DNA of 64,000 nucleotides from NCBI GenBank assembly GCA_015056735.1, contig SVFT01000001.1, positions 124,001 to 188,000 on the forward strand. The letters are read 5' to 3'. The DNA comes from Lachnospiraceae bacterium (GTDB taxonomy: Bacteria; Bacillota; Clostridia; Lachnospirales; Lachnospiraceae). The notes under the pieces were generated by a model. That model saw only the letters and a list, made by a program, of their open reading frames with translations. It was not told where the DNA came from and made no database searches. Shown piece after piece: positions 52,488 through 61,030 of the stretch (position 1 is its first letter; every line of letters begins with the position of its first letter). Made by a program: the position numbers and the translations under genes.

Positions 52488-52947
52488 AGTCAACATTTAC
52501 CTTCACACAACGATCCACGGCCCGCGAAAGCAAAACGGAGTAGGTGGCTACATCTTGGAGTGTGAACGATATCCGCATCCTGCAACACTGACAAACTTCG
52601 TCGAGCTTGAGAACGAGTCGGAAGGCGGAGCAGAAGTGACGCTCCTGGCAGCAGCACTCAAGAGGATCAAAAAGCCATGTGCATTGAGTATTTATACGGA
52701 TTCGCAGTATATCGCAACGGCAATATTGGCAGGATGGCTTGATCACTGGCAGCAGAACGGCTTCAAAAATGCAAAAGGCGAACAGATTCCGCTCACTGAA
52801 AAGTGGCAGGAAATAGCGGAAAGACTCAATGCGAGCGAACTTCGAGAGGTATATCTGAAACAACAACACAGTTATAGAGTTTATCTCGATCACGAGGTGA
52901 AAAGGAGAAAGAATGAACCAAGTATTTATTCCAGAAGAGTCATGTGA
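52480..52947 (+). CDS. RNase H-fold protein
   Basis: A 155-residue protein. The RNase HI order is visible: first strand VNIYLHTTIHGP, Glu in EGGAEVTLLAAAL, Asp in LSIYTDSQYIATAI and a W-rich DHWQQNGF segment. The first catalytic Asp (usually D-G-S) is replaced, with HTT at that place, so activity may be lost or altered. It probably acts in phage replication. Confidence 0.7.
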   Translation: MDKVNIYLHTTIHGPRKQNGVGGYILECERYPHPATLTNFVELENESEGGAEVTLLAAALKRIKKPCALSIYTDSQYIATAILAGWLDHWQQNGFKNAKGEQIPLTEKWQEIAERLNASELREVYLKQQHSYRVYLDHEVKRRKNEPSIYSRRVM

Positions 52948-52957
52948 AGAAGATTGA
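52913..52957 (+). CDS. Possible 14-residue micro-ORF
   Basis: AAAAGGAGAAAGA gives a near-perfect ribosome site for ATG 52913, encoding MNQVFIPEESCEED. It overlaps the end of the RNase H-like gene in another frame. It may only couple translation to the next gene. Confidence 0.35.
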   Translation: MNQVFIPEESCEED

Positions 52958-52969
52958 GAGGTTGAATAG

Positions 52970-53569
52970 ATGAGCAAAGACTTTGACTCAATCGAAGAGT
53001 ATAAACGGCATAAGTTAGAGAAGCATGAAGAGATGGTTAAAAAGCAATCCGTTCCGTATGCCGCAAAAGTACGAATGGCGAAGAGACGGATCCGTCAATG
53101 GCTCGAAGAATGCGATGCAAAAGGATTCAACTCACATGTGTCGGTCGGCGGTCTGGACAGCATCACACTTTGCGCTCTGATCCGCAGTATGGGATACGGT
53201 CCGGAAAGAGTCCCGGCTATATCGGCAAGTACGCTTGAAGATATCTCGATTCAGAAAGTACACAAAGAACTCGGATGTATCGACGTAAAGCCGTTGAAGT
53301 CGAAAGTGAACATTTTGCAGGAAGAAGGATTTCCAATTCTGTCTAAAAAGATCGCGAACAAGATATGGACGCTTGCACATCCGACGGAAGACAACAAAAC
53401 CGTCAGACATGCGATCATCACGGGAGAGTGTGGAGCACAAGGACACTTTGCGACAGATTCAAAAATGCAACTTCCAAAATCCTACTTGAAGATTTTCGGC
53501 GGTCTGGACGAAGAAGGACGAAAACTCGGATATAGAGCACCGGACAGATATCAATATTCGACTTATTAG
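52970..53569 (+). CDS. PAPS-reductase-family (PP-loop) phage protein, shortened
   Basis: A 199-residue protein with a PP-loop-like segment SHVSVGGLDSITLCALI (usual form SGGKDS) and the family layout IPAISASTLEDISI, then HPTEDNKTVRHAIITGE. Phage members are usually well over 300 residues and carry later Cys-containing segments; this one stops after APDRYQYSTY. The change from SGGKDS to VGGLDS and the short length suggest a decayed or specialised protein. Confidence 0.68.
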   Translation: MSKDFDSIEEYKRHKLEKHEEMVKKQSVPYAAKVRMAKRRIRQWLEECDAKGFNSHVSVGGLDSITLCALIRSMGYGPERVPAISASTLEDISIQKVHKELGCIDVKPLKSKVNILQEEGFPILSKKIANKIWTLAHPTEDNKTVRHAIITGECGAQGHFATDSKMQLPKSYLKIFGGLDEEGRKLGYRAPDRYQYSTY

Positions 53570-53588
53570 GAGATTGACACATGGAGCA
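53569..53588 (+). repeat. 20-bp direct repeat, copy 1 (methyltransferase start remnant)
   Basis: GGAGATTGACACATGGAGCA is identical to 56166-56185. Here it leads into a 7-codon frame (MEQMYAF, stop 53602-53604); at copy 2 it leads into the cytosine methyltransferase gene, which begins MEQMNIF. Confidence 0.9.
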
Positions 53589-53632
53589 GATGTATGCGTT
53601 CTAGTTTTGGCCATTGGCAGCAGGAGAAAAAG

Positions 53633-56143
53633 ATGAATTATATCGACTTTTTGAGAACAAAAATAGTGATGGCAACGGATGCAGGCTTTGAAGTGGATTT
53701 TGATTCGCTTAACAAAGCATTAAAGCCGCATCAGAAAGATGCTGTTGCGTGGGCGCTTCGTGGCGGTAAGCGTGCGCTCTTTGAATCATTTGGCCTTGGC
53801 AAGACGATACAGGAGATCGAGTTTTGCTATCAGGTTATCAAGCGTGAAAGCGGCAAGGCGCTGATTGTGTTGCCGCTTGGCGTAAAGCAGGAGTTTACAC
53901 ATGATGCGGTGGAGATCCTTGGATACGATAAGCCGCGGTATGTAACCTGCATGAGTGAGATCGAAGAAGTCGAAGGCTCCGAGATCGTTCTGACAAATTA
54001 TGAGCGCGTACGCGACGGGGATATCGATCCGAAGCATTTCATCGCAACATCGCTCGATGAAGCATCCGTGCTTCGTTCGTTCGGCTCCAAAACCTATCAG
54101 ACTTTCTTAGATAAGTTTCAGGGCGTTCCCTATAAGCTTGTCGCAACGGCAACGCCGGCGCCGAACAAGTATAAAGAGCTGATTCATTATGCCGGATACC
54201 TTGAGATCATGGACACCGGGCAAGCGCTCACAAGGTTCTTTCAAAGGGATTCAACGAAAGCGAACAACCTGACCTTGTATCCTGCGCAAGAAGAGGAGTT
54301 TTGGCTTTGGATGAGTTCATGGGCGCTGTTTGTAAGTAAGCCGTCGGACTTATCGCCGGATTATTCGGATGAAGGATACGAGTTGCCGCCGCTTGAGGTG
54401 AACTGGCACGAGATCCCGATCGAATACGGCAAAGCAGAAGATAAAGACGGGCAGATGTGTTTATTCACCGACGGGGCAGCAGGCTTAAAAGAAGCAGCAG
54501 GCGTAAAGAAAGATTCGATCGAAGAGCGCTGCAGGAAAGCAAAAGAGATCATAGACAGCGCACCTGATGATCATTTTGTTTTGTGGCATGACCGGAACGC
54601 AGAGCGGGACGAACTTAAAAGGCTTATGCCGGACGTGGTAGATATTGACGGATCTATGGAATACGACCTGCGGGAGCAGCGCGTATTGGATTTTTCATAC
54701 GGCAAGACAAGGCTGTTTGCGACAAAGAAATCGATCTCAGGATCCGGCTGTAACTTTCAGCGCTATTGTCACCGAGAGATCTTCGTCGGTATCGACTATG
54801 AGTTTAATGATTTCATTCAGGCGATCCATAGATGCTATCGCTTCCTGCAGACTGAGAAGGTCGTGATCGACATCATCTACATGGAGAACGAGAGCGGCAT
54901 AAAAGATGTGCTTCTCCGCAAGTGGAAAGAGCATGATCACATGGTCGCAAAGATGATAGAGATCGTAAAGACATACGGACTTAACAACGCGAGCCGCTTC
55001 AAACGGCTTGAAAGGAAGATGGGGGTTGAAACAGTGAAAGTAGAGGGACAGCTTTACACAGCGGTAAACGATGATTGCGTAGAGGAAACAAAGCGGATGC
55101 CGGATAACAGCGTAGATCTTATCCATACATCCATCCCATTCGGAAACCACTACGAATACAGCGCGAACTATGCAGACTTCGGACACAACCGAAACGATAA
55201 TGATTTCTTCAAGCAGATGGACTTCTTAACGCCGGAACTTTTAAGAGTATTAAAGCCGGGGCGCGTGGCAGCAGTTCATGTAAAAGACAGAGTGCTTTTC
55301 GGAAACGCGACCGGCACAGGTATGCCGACGATCGAACCATTCCACGCGGATTGCATCAGCCACTATATGCGGCATGGATTTCAGTATTTCGGCATGATTA
55401 CGGTCGTAACAGACGTCGTGCGGGAAAACAATCAAACATACCGCCTTGGATGGACAGAGCAGTGCAAGGACGGCTCCAAGATGGGCGTAGGGTGTCCGGA
55501 ATATGTTTTGCTTTTTAGAAAGCTTCCGTCCGATACATCGACAGCATACGCTGATACGCCGGTTACAAAGAGTAAAGACGAATACACCAGGGCGCAGTGG
55601 CAGATAGATGCACACGCATATTGGAGATCATCAGGCGATAGGCTCATCCGAAAAGAAGAGCTTGCAGATATCTCGGTAGATAACCTGCAAGCGGTGTATC
55701 GCAAGTATAGCCGTGAGACGGTATACAGCTATGAAGATCATGTAAAGCTTGCAAAAGAGCTTGACGAGAAAGGGAAACTCCCTGCGATCTTCATGGTAGT
55801 TGCGCCGGGTTCATGGAACCAATCGGAAGTATGGGACGATATCAACCGCATGAAAACATTAAACACGAATCAGACACGAAGAAGAAAGCAGATGCACGTA
55901 TGCCCGCTGCAGATTGATATCGTTGAAAGGATCATCAATCGCTATTCCAATCCGGGAGAGCTTGTATATGATCCCTTCGGCGGCCTTGGTACAGTTCCGA
56001 TGGTTGCGATTCAGATGGGCCGAAAAGGCTACATGACAGAATTAAACCCTGATTACTTCCGTGATGCGCTCGGATACCTGGAAAGCGCAGAAGCAGATCA
56101 GACAGCGCCGACACTCTTTGATTTTATCGGCGAAGTAAAATAG
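53633..56143 (+). CDS. Helicase-DNA methyltransferase fusion protein
   Basis: An 836-residue protein. The N-terminal SNF2/DEAD-like half (about 20-440) has HQKDAVAWAL, P-loop SFGLGKTIQEIEF, a DEAS box and the helicase-C segment GSGCNFQRYCHREIFVGIDYEF. The C-terminal half (about 475-830) is an N6/N4 DNA methyltransferase with catalytic-type motif TSIPFGN and AdoMet motif VYDPFGGLGTVPM. ATG 53633 follows CAGGAGAAAA. It probably methylates phage DNA against host restriction. The SIPF motif replaces the usual SPPY. Confidence 0.85.
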   Translation: MNYIDFLRTKIVMATDAGFEVDFDSLNKALKPHQKDAVAWALRGGKRALFESFGLGKTIQEIEFCYQVIKRESGKALIVLPLGVKQEFTHDAVEILGYDKPRYVTCMSEIEEVEGSEIVLTNYERVRDGDIDPKHFIATSLDEASVLRSFGSKTYQTFLDKFQGVPYKLVATATPAPNKYKELIHYAGYLEIMDTGQALTRFFQRDSTKANNLTLYPAQEEEFWLWMSSWALFVSKPSDLSPDYSDEGYELPPLEVNWHEIPIEYGKAEDKDGQMCLFTDGAAGLKEAAGVKKDSIEERCRKAKEIIDSAPDDHFVLWHDRNAERDELKRLMPDVVDIDGSMEYDLREQRVLDFSYGKTRLFATKKSISGSGCNFQRYCHREIFVGIDYEFNDFIQAIHRCYRFLQTEKVVIDIIYMENESGIKDVLLRKWKEHDHMVAKMIEIVKTYGLNNASRFKRLERKMGVETVKVEGQLYTAVNDDCVEETKRMPDNSVDLIHTSIPFGNHYEYSANYADFGHNRNDNDFFKQMDFLTPELLRVLKPGRVAAVHVKDRVLFGNATGTGMPTIEPFHADCISHYMRHGFQYFGMITVVTDVVRENNQTYRLGWTEQCKDGSKMGVGCPEYVLLFRKLPSDTSTAYADTPVTKSKDEYTRAQWQIDAHAYWRSSGDRLIRKEELADISVDNLQAVYRKYSRETVYSYEDHVKLAKELDEKGKLPAIFMVVAPGSWNQSEVWDDINRMKTLNTNQTRRRKQMHVCPLQIDIVERIINRYSNPGELVYDPFGGLGTVPMVAIQMGRKGYMTELNPDYFRDALGYLESAEADQTAPTLFDFIGEVK

Positions 56144-56165
56144 CGCCGCGCGGCAGCAGGACGGA

Positions 56166-56185
56166 GGAGATTGACACATGGAGCA
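56166..56185 (+). repeat. 20-bp direct repeat, copy 2
   Basis: GGAGATTGACACATGGAGCA, identical to 53569-53588. It spans the ribosome site and first codons of the cytosine methyltransferase. Confidence 0.9.
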
Positions 56186-57638
56186 AATGAACATTTTCGA
56201 CTACATCCGAAAGCCGTATAAGATTCCGGGACACATCCGCTTGATTGAGCTTTTCGGCGGGATCGGAGCACAAGCAAAAGCACTTGAAAATCTGCACGCC
56301 GACTTTGAACATTGGCGGCTTGTAGAATTCGACGCGGCAGCAGTCCGATCTTACAACGCGATTCACGGGACGCAATTTGAAACGTCGGATATCACGAAGA
56401 TTCACGCAGATGATTTGCAGATCGTCAATACAGACAGACATACATACATCATGTGTTATTCATTTCCTTGTCAGTCCTTATCGGTGGCCGGAAAGATGCA
56501 CGGCATGAAACGTGAATCAGGGACGCGTTCAAGTCTCGTGTGGGAAGTTGAGCGGATTCTGAAAGAATGAAAAGAGCTTCCTCAGATCCTACTCATGGAG
56601 AATGTCATCCAGGTTCATTCAGAGCAGAACATGCCGGACTTTCAAGAGTGGATATCCTCTCTTGAATCGCTCGGCTACTCGAACTATTGGAAGAACATGA
56701 ACGCACAAGACTACGGAATGCCGCAACACCGAAAAAGAACAATCATGGTCAGCATTCTCGGAGAGTTTAACTTCAAGTTTCCGCCGCCGGTCCTGCTCAA
56801 AACAGATGCGCTTGAGTTTTTGGAAACAGAAACAGACGATCGGTACTACTTGAGTGGTGAACGTGCGGAGCAGTTTCTTGTGATGGCAGAGAAGAAAAGC
56901 ATCATAGACAGACAGATGCTCCTTGACGGATACATCGAAAATCCGAAGCCGATCACGGTCGCAAATTGTATCACAACGAGACAGCGAGGATGCCAAAAAA
57001 AGACAAGCTGCAGAGAATATTGTATGCAAAAGGATTCCGGGGAAAATCAATCGAACTCGAAGTGAACGAGACAAGCATAGCGCACACGATTCTAGCGGCA
57101 AAGAGTAAGGGCGATTCAAATTTGGGAGAGGATTTCATATGCGAAAAGAAGTAGTTGCGCTTGCAGACTTTAGAACAGACGAAGGATTGCGACCAAGAAA
57201 AGAGATGATCTGTCCGACACTCACACTTGGACTTGGTGGGGGGGTGGACTCACAAGGTCAATATTGGTGATTGAAAAAATGGACAAAATCAAAATCAGAC
57301 AAGCAACAAAGCAAGGATACAAAGAAGTCGTGAGAGGCGGGATCTGCGACATGAGCTTTCCAACGTCAACAACGAAACGCGGAAGAGTGCAGGGCGAAGG
57401 CAAGATATGTCCAACGATCATGGCAGAAAGCAGGCTCTGCAAAGTAGAAGACGGATACCGAATAAGAAGACTCACTCCGAGAGAATGCTTTCGCTTGATG
57501 GGATTCACTGACGAAGACTTTGACAAAGCGTCAAAGGTGACAACAGAAAAGAATCTATACAAACAAGCGGGCAATTCAATCGTTGTGCAGGTGTTGGAAG
57601 CGGTATTCAAGCAACTAATTGGAGAAGAGGTGAAGTGA
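56178..57638 (+). pseudogene. Cytosine-C5 DNA methyltransferase, broken by a stop and frameshifts
   Basis: Pieces of one Dcm-like protein follow in order. Piece 1 (56178-56570) has IRLIELFGGIGAQAKAL and the catalytic PCQ in CYSFPCQSLSVAGK, then an in-frame TGA at 56568. Piece 2 continues in the same frame (LLMENVIQVHS, YGMPQHRKRTIMVSILG). Frames then change: MPKKDKLQ.. near a run of seven As, then RTDEGLRPRKEMICPTLTLG, then at a run of seven Gs back to the first frame for the C-terminus (RRLTPRECFRLMGF, YKQAGNSIVVQVLE; 57264-57638). It is intact in no single frame. Confidence 0.82.
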
Positions 57639-58235
57639 ATGTTTTTAAACACAGCAGGCTTTAAAAGACTTCTGAAAGAAGCATGGAAAACAAGCGGCCT
57701 TACCGTGTGGAACAATGACGGCGTGATTCATATCATGGGATCCTACTGGAAGATGATCGCAGAAAAGAAGAACATCACACCGGCTATTAAGGCGGCGCTT
57801 GTGGAACTGATCGACGAGTTCCCGGCAAAAGGAGAAGCATTTACAGCGCGGAAAGGCGAAGCTTCTCAGATTGTATTGCCGGAGAAGATAAGCCACCTGT
57901 TTTTGCATACCGGCAACGAAGAAACGCAGAAGCTTACACGATTGACGTATCAGCTCAACGGGAAGATGTATCGCATCATCCAGAGCGAAGCGACGGCCAA
58001 GTGCAGGATGATCTCCGAGAATATCGTCCGCGCACTCTCATCTGCCGCGATCGAAGAAGATGAAGATGCACCGATCGGCGCGACAACGAAACTGGAAAAC
58101 GCAACGATCATGTGGCGCAATACAAAGATGGTTTTTCTTGCCTTTATGGTGATGGAGTCACCGGAGACAGAAAGCAAAACAAAAGATTTGCTTGCGGCAT
58201 TATCAGAGCTTAGCAACGACAGCATTGAGATTTAG
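57639..58235 (+). CDS. Phage hypothetical protein, 198 residues
   Basis: No family recognised. It is a soluble mixed alpha/beta protein (FKRLLKEAWKTSGLTVWNND, GSYWKMIAEKKNITPAIKAA). It starts directly after the last methyltransferase fragment, with GAAGAGGTGAAGTGA upstream. Confidence 0.7.
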   Translation: MFLNTAGFKRLLKEAWKTSGLTVWNNDGVIHIMGSYWKMIAEKKNITPAIKAALVELIDEFPAKGEAFTARKGEASQIVLPEKISHLFLHTGNEETQKLTRLTYQLNGKMYRIIQSEATAKCRMISENIVRALSSAAIEEDEDAPIGATTKLENATIMWRNTKMVFLAFMVMESPETESKTKDLLAALSELSNDSIEI

Positions 58236-58244
58236 GGGGGCAAG

Positions 58245-58538
58245 ATGAGAATTTACATATCAGGCGCGATCACGGGTACAACAGACTATGAAGAGCGCTT
58301 CAGAGAAGCAGAAAAAAAGCTTATAAAAGCGGGGCATAAAGTCATAAATCCTGTAAAGGTCAACGGCGTTATGCCGGATGGCGCAACACATGAGGATTAT
58401 ATGACCATGAGCTTTGCCATGATGGATATCTGCGATGCGGTTTACTTCATGCCGGGATGGCAGCAGTCCAGGGGAGCAAATCAAGAATACGGATATGCGA
58501 TCGCAAAGAACATGCCGAGGTACTTTAACTGTGAGTAA
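58245..58538 (+). CDS. DUF4406 protein (nucleoside deoxyribosyltransferase-like)
   Basis: A 97-residue protein: IYISGAITGTTDYEERF, LIKAGHKVINPV, MDICDAVYFMPGWQQSRGA, then an EYGYA active-site-like Glu. DUF4406 is common in phages and related to nucleoside 2-deoxyribosyltransferases, suggesting nucleotide metabolism. Confidence 0.88.
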   Translation: MRIYISGAITGTTDYEERFREAEKKLIKAGHKVINPVKVNGVMPDGATHEDYMTMSFAMMDICDAVYFMPGWQQSRGANQEYGYAIAKNMPRYFNCE

Positions 58539-58896
58539 ATTAACCAAGGAACTACAATTTCAGCTAAATGTCCGAAGGAAGATCTTCATGAGAGATCAGG
58601 GCAAATGTATCTTTTGTGAAGCAGGCTTCCCGGTACCTGATACGGAGATATTTGGAAAGACCATAAAAGATATCATGCACTATATCCCGCGATCGCATAT
58701 GGGAAAAGGGATAGAGCAAAACGGCGCGATTGGATGTCGGTACCATCACATGAAACTGGATAACGGAAACGATCCGCTCCTTCGGAAAGCGATGATAAAA
58801 ACATTTGAAGAGCATTTGCGGAAATACTATACAGACTGGAATGAAAAGGAGCTTGTGTATTCAAAATGGGACAGTATGCGAAAAGAGGAACGCTGA
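58531..58896 (+). CDS. HNH-endonuclease-like phage protein
   Basis: About 121 residues from GTG 58531. A Cys pair (GKCIFC) and an HNH-like core (IMHYIPRSHMGKGIEQNGAI, CRYHHMKLDNG) are visible. It could be a nuclease acting in packaging or recombination. The start is uncertain because no strong ribosome site is present; ATG 58588 is an alternative. It overlaps both neighbours. Confidence 0.72.
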   Translation: MSKLTKELQFQLNVRRKIFMRDQGKCIFCEAGFPVPDTEIFGKTIKDIMHYIPRSHMGKGIEQNGAIGCRYHHMKLDNGNDPLLRKAMIKTFEEHLRKYYTDWNEKELVYSKWDSMRKEER

Positions 58897-59444
58897 CAAC
58901 GGCAACGGTATCAGAGGCGATAGAAAAAGGCGAGACATACGAAGAAACCGCAACAAGAACCGGTTATACGTTGGACTATGTAAGACGGATAGCAAAAAAG
59001 GCAGGATACAAACCGCGCCGGCCGCTTTCAGAGGACTATGAAAACATCGACAGACTTGCAAGCGATGGCGCATCAGTAAGTCAGATTGCAAAACAGCTTG
59101 GTCGCAACTATCAGAGCATACATGATTACATGGTCGAGCATCAGTACATCGTGAATGCGAAGGTAGAGGATGATGCAGATAAATTGCGGCTTAAGTTTGA
59201 GATGCAAAGAGAGAAAGCAAAGAAGCCGCCGGAAAAGATCAGGGTTAAAAAAGGTCAGATCGTAAAGGATGGCAGGCTGTATAACGTATACCGCTACATG
59301 TGGGACGTAACAGATGAAATCTTTTCAAACGACGAGCTGTATTATAGCTTGATGGCACCAAGGCAGGAGATAAGAGATGAACAGAGTGATTTTAATGGGA
59401 CGGCCCACAAAGGATCCCAATGTGAGATATTCGCAGGAAGATAA
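58866..59444 (+). CDS. Phage HTH protein, 192 residues
   Basis: Two HTH-like segments are visible: TYEETATRTGYTLDYVRRIA and SVSQIAKQLGRNYQSIHDYM. A basic middle (REKAKKPPEKIRVKKGQ) and a C-terminal region follow. Probably DNA-binding. It overlaps the HNH-like gene by 31 bp and ssb by 68 bp. Confidence 0.65.
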   Translation: MGQYAKRGTLTTATVSEAIEKGETYEETATRTGYTLDYVRRIAKKAGYKPRRPLSEDYENIDRLASDGASVSQIAKQLGRNYQSIHDYMVEHQYIVNAKVEDDADKLRLKFEMQREKAKKPPEKIRVKKGQIVKDGRLYNVYRYMWDVTDEIFSNDELYYSLMAPRQEIRDEQSDFNGTAHKGSQCEIFAGR

Positions 59445-59802
59445 TCAGACAGCGATTGCGCGTATGACACTTGCAGTCGATAGGCGAAAGCAAAAAGCAG
59501 ATCAGGATCCAGGAACGGATTATATCGGCTGTGTTGCTTTTGGAAGGACAGCGGAGTTTATCGAAAAGTATGTCAAGAAGGGAACCAAGATCGTCATAAC
59601 CGGCAGGATCCAAACAGGCAGCTATACAAACAAAGACGGCGTGAAGGTATACACAACCGATGTCGTACTGGAAGATGTCGAGTTTGCGGAAAGCAAAAAC
59701 GGCAGCAGTGCAGGAGATGGCCATAACGAGAGCGCACCTGAAAGCAGAGATGGCTTTATGAACATACCGGACGGGATAGACGAAGAGTTGCCGTTCACGT
59801 AA
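59377..59802 (+). CDS. ssb: Single-stranded DNA-binding protein
   Basis: A 141-residue SSB: an N-terminal OB fold (MNRVILMGRPTKDPNVRYSQ, GCVAFGRTAEFIEKYVKKG, VITGRIQTGSYTNKDG) and an acidic C-terminal tip ending DEELPFT, which recruits replication partners. It belongs to the phage replication genes. Confidence 0.94.
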   Translation: MNRVILMGRPTKDPNVRYSQEDNQTAIARMTLAVDRRKQKADQDPGTDYIGCVAFGRTAEFIEKYVKKGTKIVITGRIQTGSYTNKDGVKVYTTDVVLEDVEFAESKNGSSAGDGHNESAPESRDGFMNIPDGIDEELPFT

Positions 59803-59812
59803 GGAGAGAAAA

Positions 59813-60031
59813 ATGACACAGCAGAAATTTGAAGCGGCGGCACAGCTATTGTCACAGATCTGCTCAATAGAAGCGGCAATGGCAGCAGTCGAGGAAGAAA
59901 AGAACGGATACAGCGAGATGAAGATCGGGACCAGAACATGCGGATTCTATCTCGCCGAATTCAAGCAAGACTTCATTGACTTCCTGGGGGACGAAAAAGA
60001 GAAGTTTGAAAACGACTTCAAGAAAATGTAA
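59813..60031 (+). CDS. Small phage protein, 72 residues
   Basis: No family recognised. It is an acidic helical protein (EAAAQLLSQICSIEAAMAAVEE). AAGGAGAGAAAA precedes the ATG. It lies 10 bp after ssb. Confidence 0.65.
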   Translation: MTQQKFEAAAQLLSQICSIEAAMAAVEEEKNGYSEMKIGTRTCGFYLAEFKQDFIDFLGDEKEKFENDFKKM

Positions 60032-60045
60032 AGCAAATAAAATCA

Positions 60046-60185
60046 TATCACGGTGGCGGAATAGGTAGACGCAGAGTAAGACGAAGGGAAAAGCGACGGA
60101 GCATAAACTATTTATAGAGTGCGCTACGAGTACTCGAAAACGATAACAACCATCATGTGGGGTGCAAATCCTCACCCGTGATACC
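60046..60185 (+). ncRNA. tRNA-like element with an atypical 84-nt middle
   Basis: TATCACGG (60046-60053) pairs with CCGTGATA (60176-60183) like an acceptor stem. A D-arm, GCG-GAATAGGTAGA-CGC (60056-60072), matches the class II tRNA form, and a T-arm has stem GTGGGG/CCTCAC around the loop TGCAAAT (60157-60175). Between the arms are 84 nt instead of the usual anticodon and variable arms, containing GAGTA/TACTC, AGCG/CGCT and ATAAA/TTTAT pairings. No standard anticodon loop with U33 is visible, and the 3' end reads ACCT, not ACCA. Confidence 0.65.
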
Positions 60186-60229
60186 TTAAAAGGTGCAAAG
60201 ATGGTTAAAGCAGAAAGAGAGGAAGAGGG

Positions 60230-60412
60230 ATGACAAGAACATTAACGATAACTTATGAAGAGTCAAACGAAGATATATCTGTAATGTGTGTTGCAGAAAG
60301 CGATAGTTTATTCTATACCCCAATAAAAATATTTACGGGTGAAAAAGCAGAACAGCTTTATAAAGAATTAACAGGGCAGAATGTGATTATCAAGGTAGAA
60401 AGTGAGGAATAA
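60230..60412 (+). CDS. Small phage protein, 60 residues
   Basis: No family recognised. GAGGAAGAGGG precedes the ATG. It is an acidic beta-rich sequence (TLTITYEESNEDISVMCVAE). Confidence 0.6.
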   Translation: MTRTLTITYEESNEDISVMCVAESDSLFYTPIKIFTGEKAEQLYKELTGQNVIIKVESEE

Positions 60413-60414
60413 AC

Positions 60415-60585
60415 ATGAAAGAGAAAGAGGTCCTAAAAAGATTCACGGAGAGAGTATATGATAGATTGCTAGATGAAGTCGTGATAGATTGCTCGGCCGA
60501 TTACCCAATGGGAATAAACTACGGACTAATGCTTGCAGCGAGAATCATGAACGATGTGAAGGAAAGCGAGGAAAGAGAGGAATGA
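60415..60585 (+). CDS. Small phage protein, 56 residues
   Basis: ATG 60415, with GTGAGGAA upstream, lies 2 bp after the previous stop. The product is charged and helical (RFTERVYDRLLDEVVIDC, YGLMLAARIMNDVKE). No family recognised. Confidence 0.6.
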   Translation: MKEKEVLKRFTERVYDRLLDEVVIDCSADYPMGINYGLMLAARIMNDVKESEEREE

Positions 60586-60586
60586 A

Positions 60587-61030
60587 ATGAAAGTACAAAA
60601 GATATTCTGTGATAGATGCGGCAAGGAAATACCCGGAAACTTTTTCAGGATCATTCCGGAGCTTCTGGATCCGGTCAGTGAGGACTTTGTTGATCGTGAA
60701 AACATGTCAGAGCTGACATCGATGCAGATCGATAAAGACTACTGCGAAGACTGTGCAAAGAAGATCAAGGCATTTATCAGCCAGCGTGAGGACAGCGAGA
60801 GAGGGTCAGAGAAAGAAGCCAAAAAAGAGCCCGCTGCCAAGCAAGAGGAAACCAAGAATGCTGTCACGCTTGGTCAGCCGGCGAAAAAGACCTACGACCG
60901 CGGCAAGATCTGCGCACTGTATAAAGCCGGATGGAACGCTTCCAAGATCGCGGATGAGATGGGGTGCACGGTTCAGACCGCGATCAACATTTTGACAAAG
61001 GAGGGCGTGTATGAAAAGCGCAAAGCGTGA
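60587..61030 (+). CDS. Zinc-ribbon / HTH phage protein, 147 residues
   Basis: The N-terminal Cys pairs (FCDRCGKEI and YCEDCAKKI) suggest a zinc site. A Lys/Glu-rich linker follows, and the C-terminus is an HTH resembling resolvase-type domains (KICALYKAGWNASKIADEMG, VQTAINILTKEG). It may be a late-gene or replication regulator. Confidence 0.65.
   Translation: MKVQKIFCDRCGKEIPGNFFRIIPELLDPVSEDFVDRENMSELTSMQIDKDYCEDCAKKIKAFISQREDSERGSEKEAKKEPAAKQEETKNAVTLGQPAKKTYDRGKICALYKAGWNASKIADEMGCTVQTAINILTKEGVYEKRKA

Noticed and set aside
60102-60117. Anticodon CUA (amber suppressor) in a CATA-AACTATT-TATA hairpin of the tRNA-like element
   Set aside because: The stem would be only three A-T pairs, U33 is absent and a U follows the anticodon. 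This is not a credible anticodon loop.
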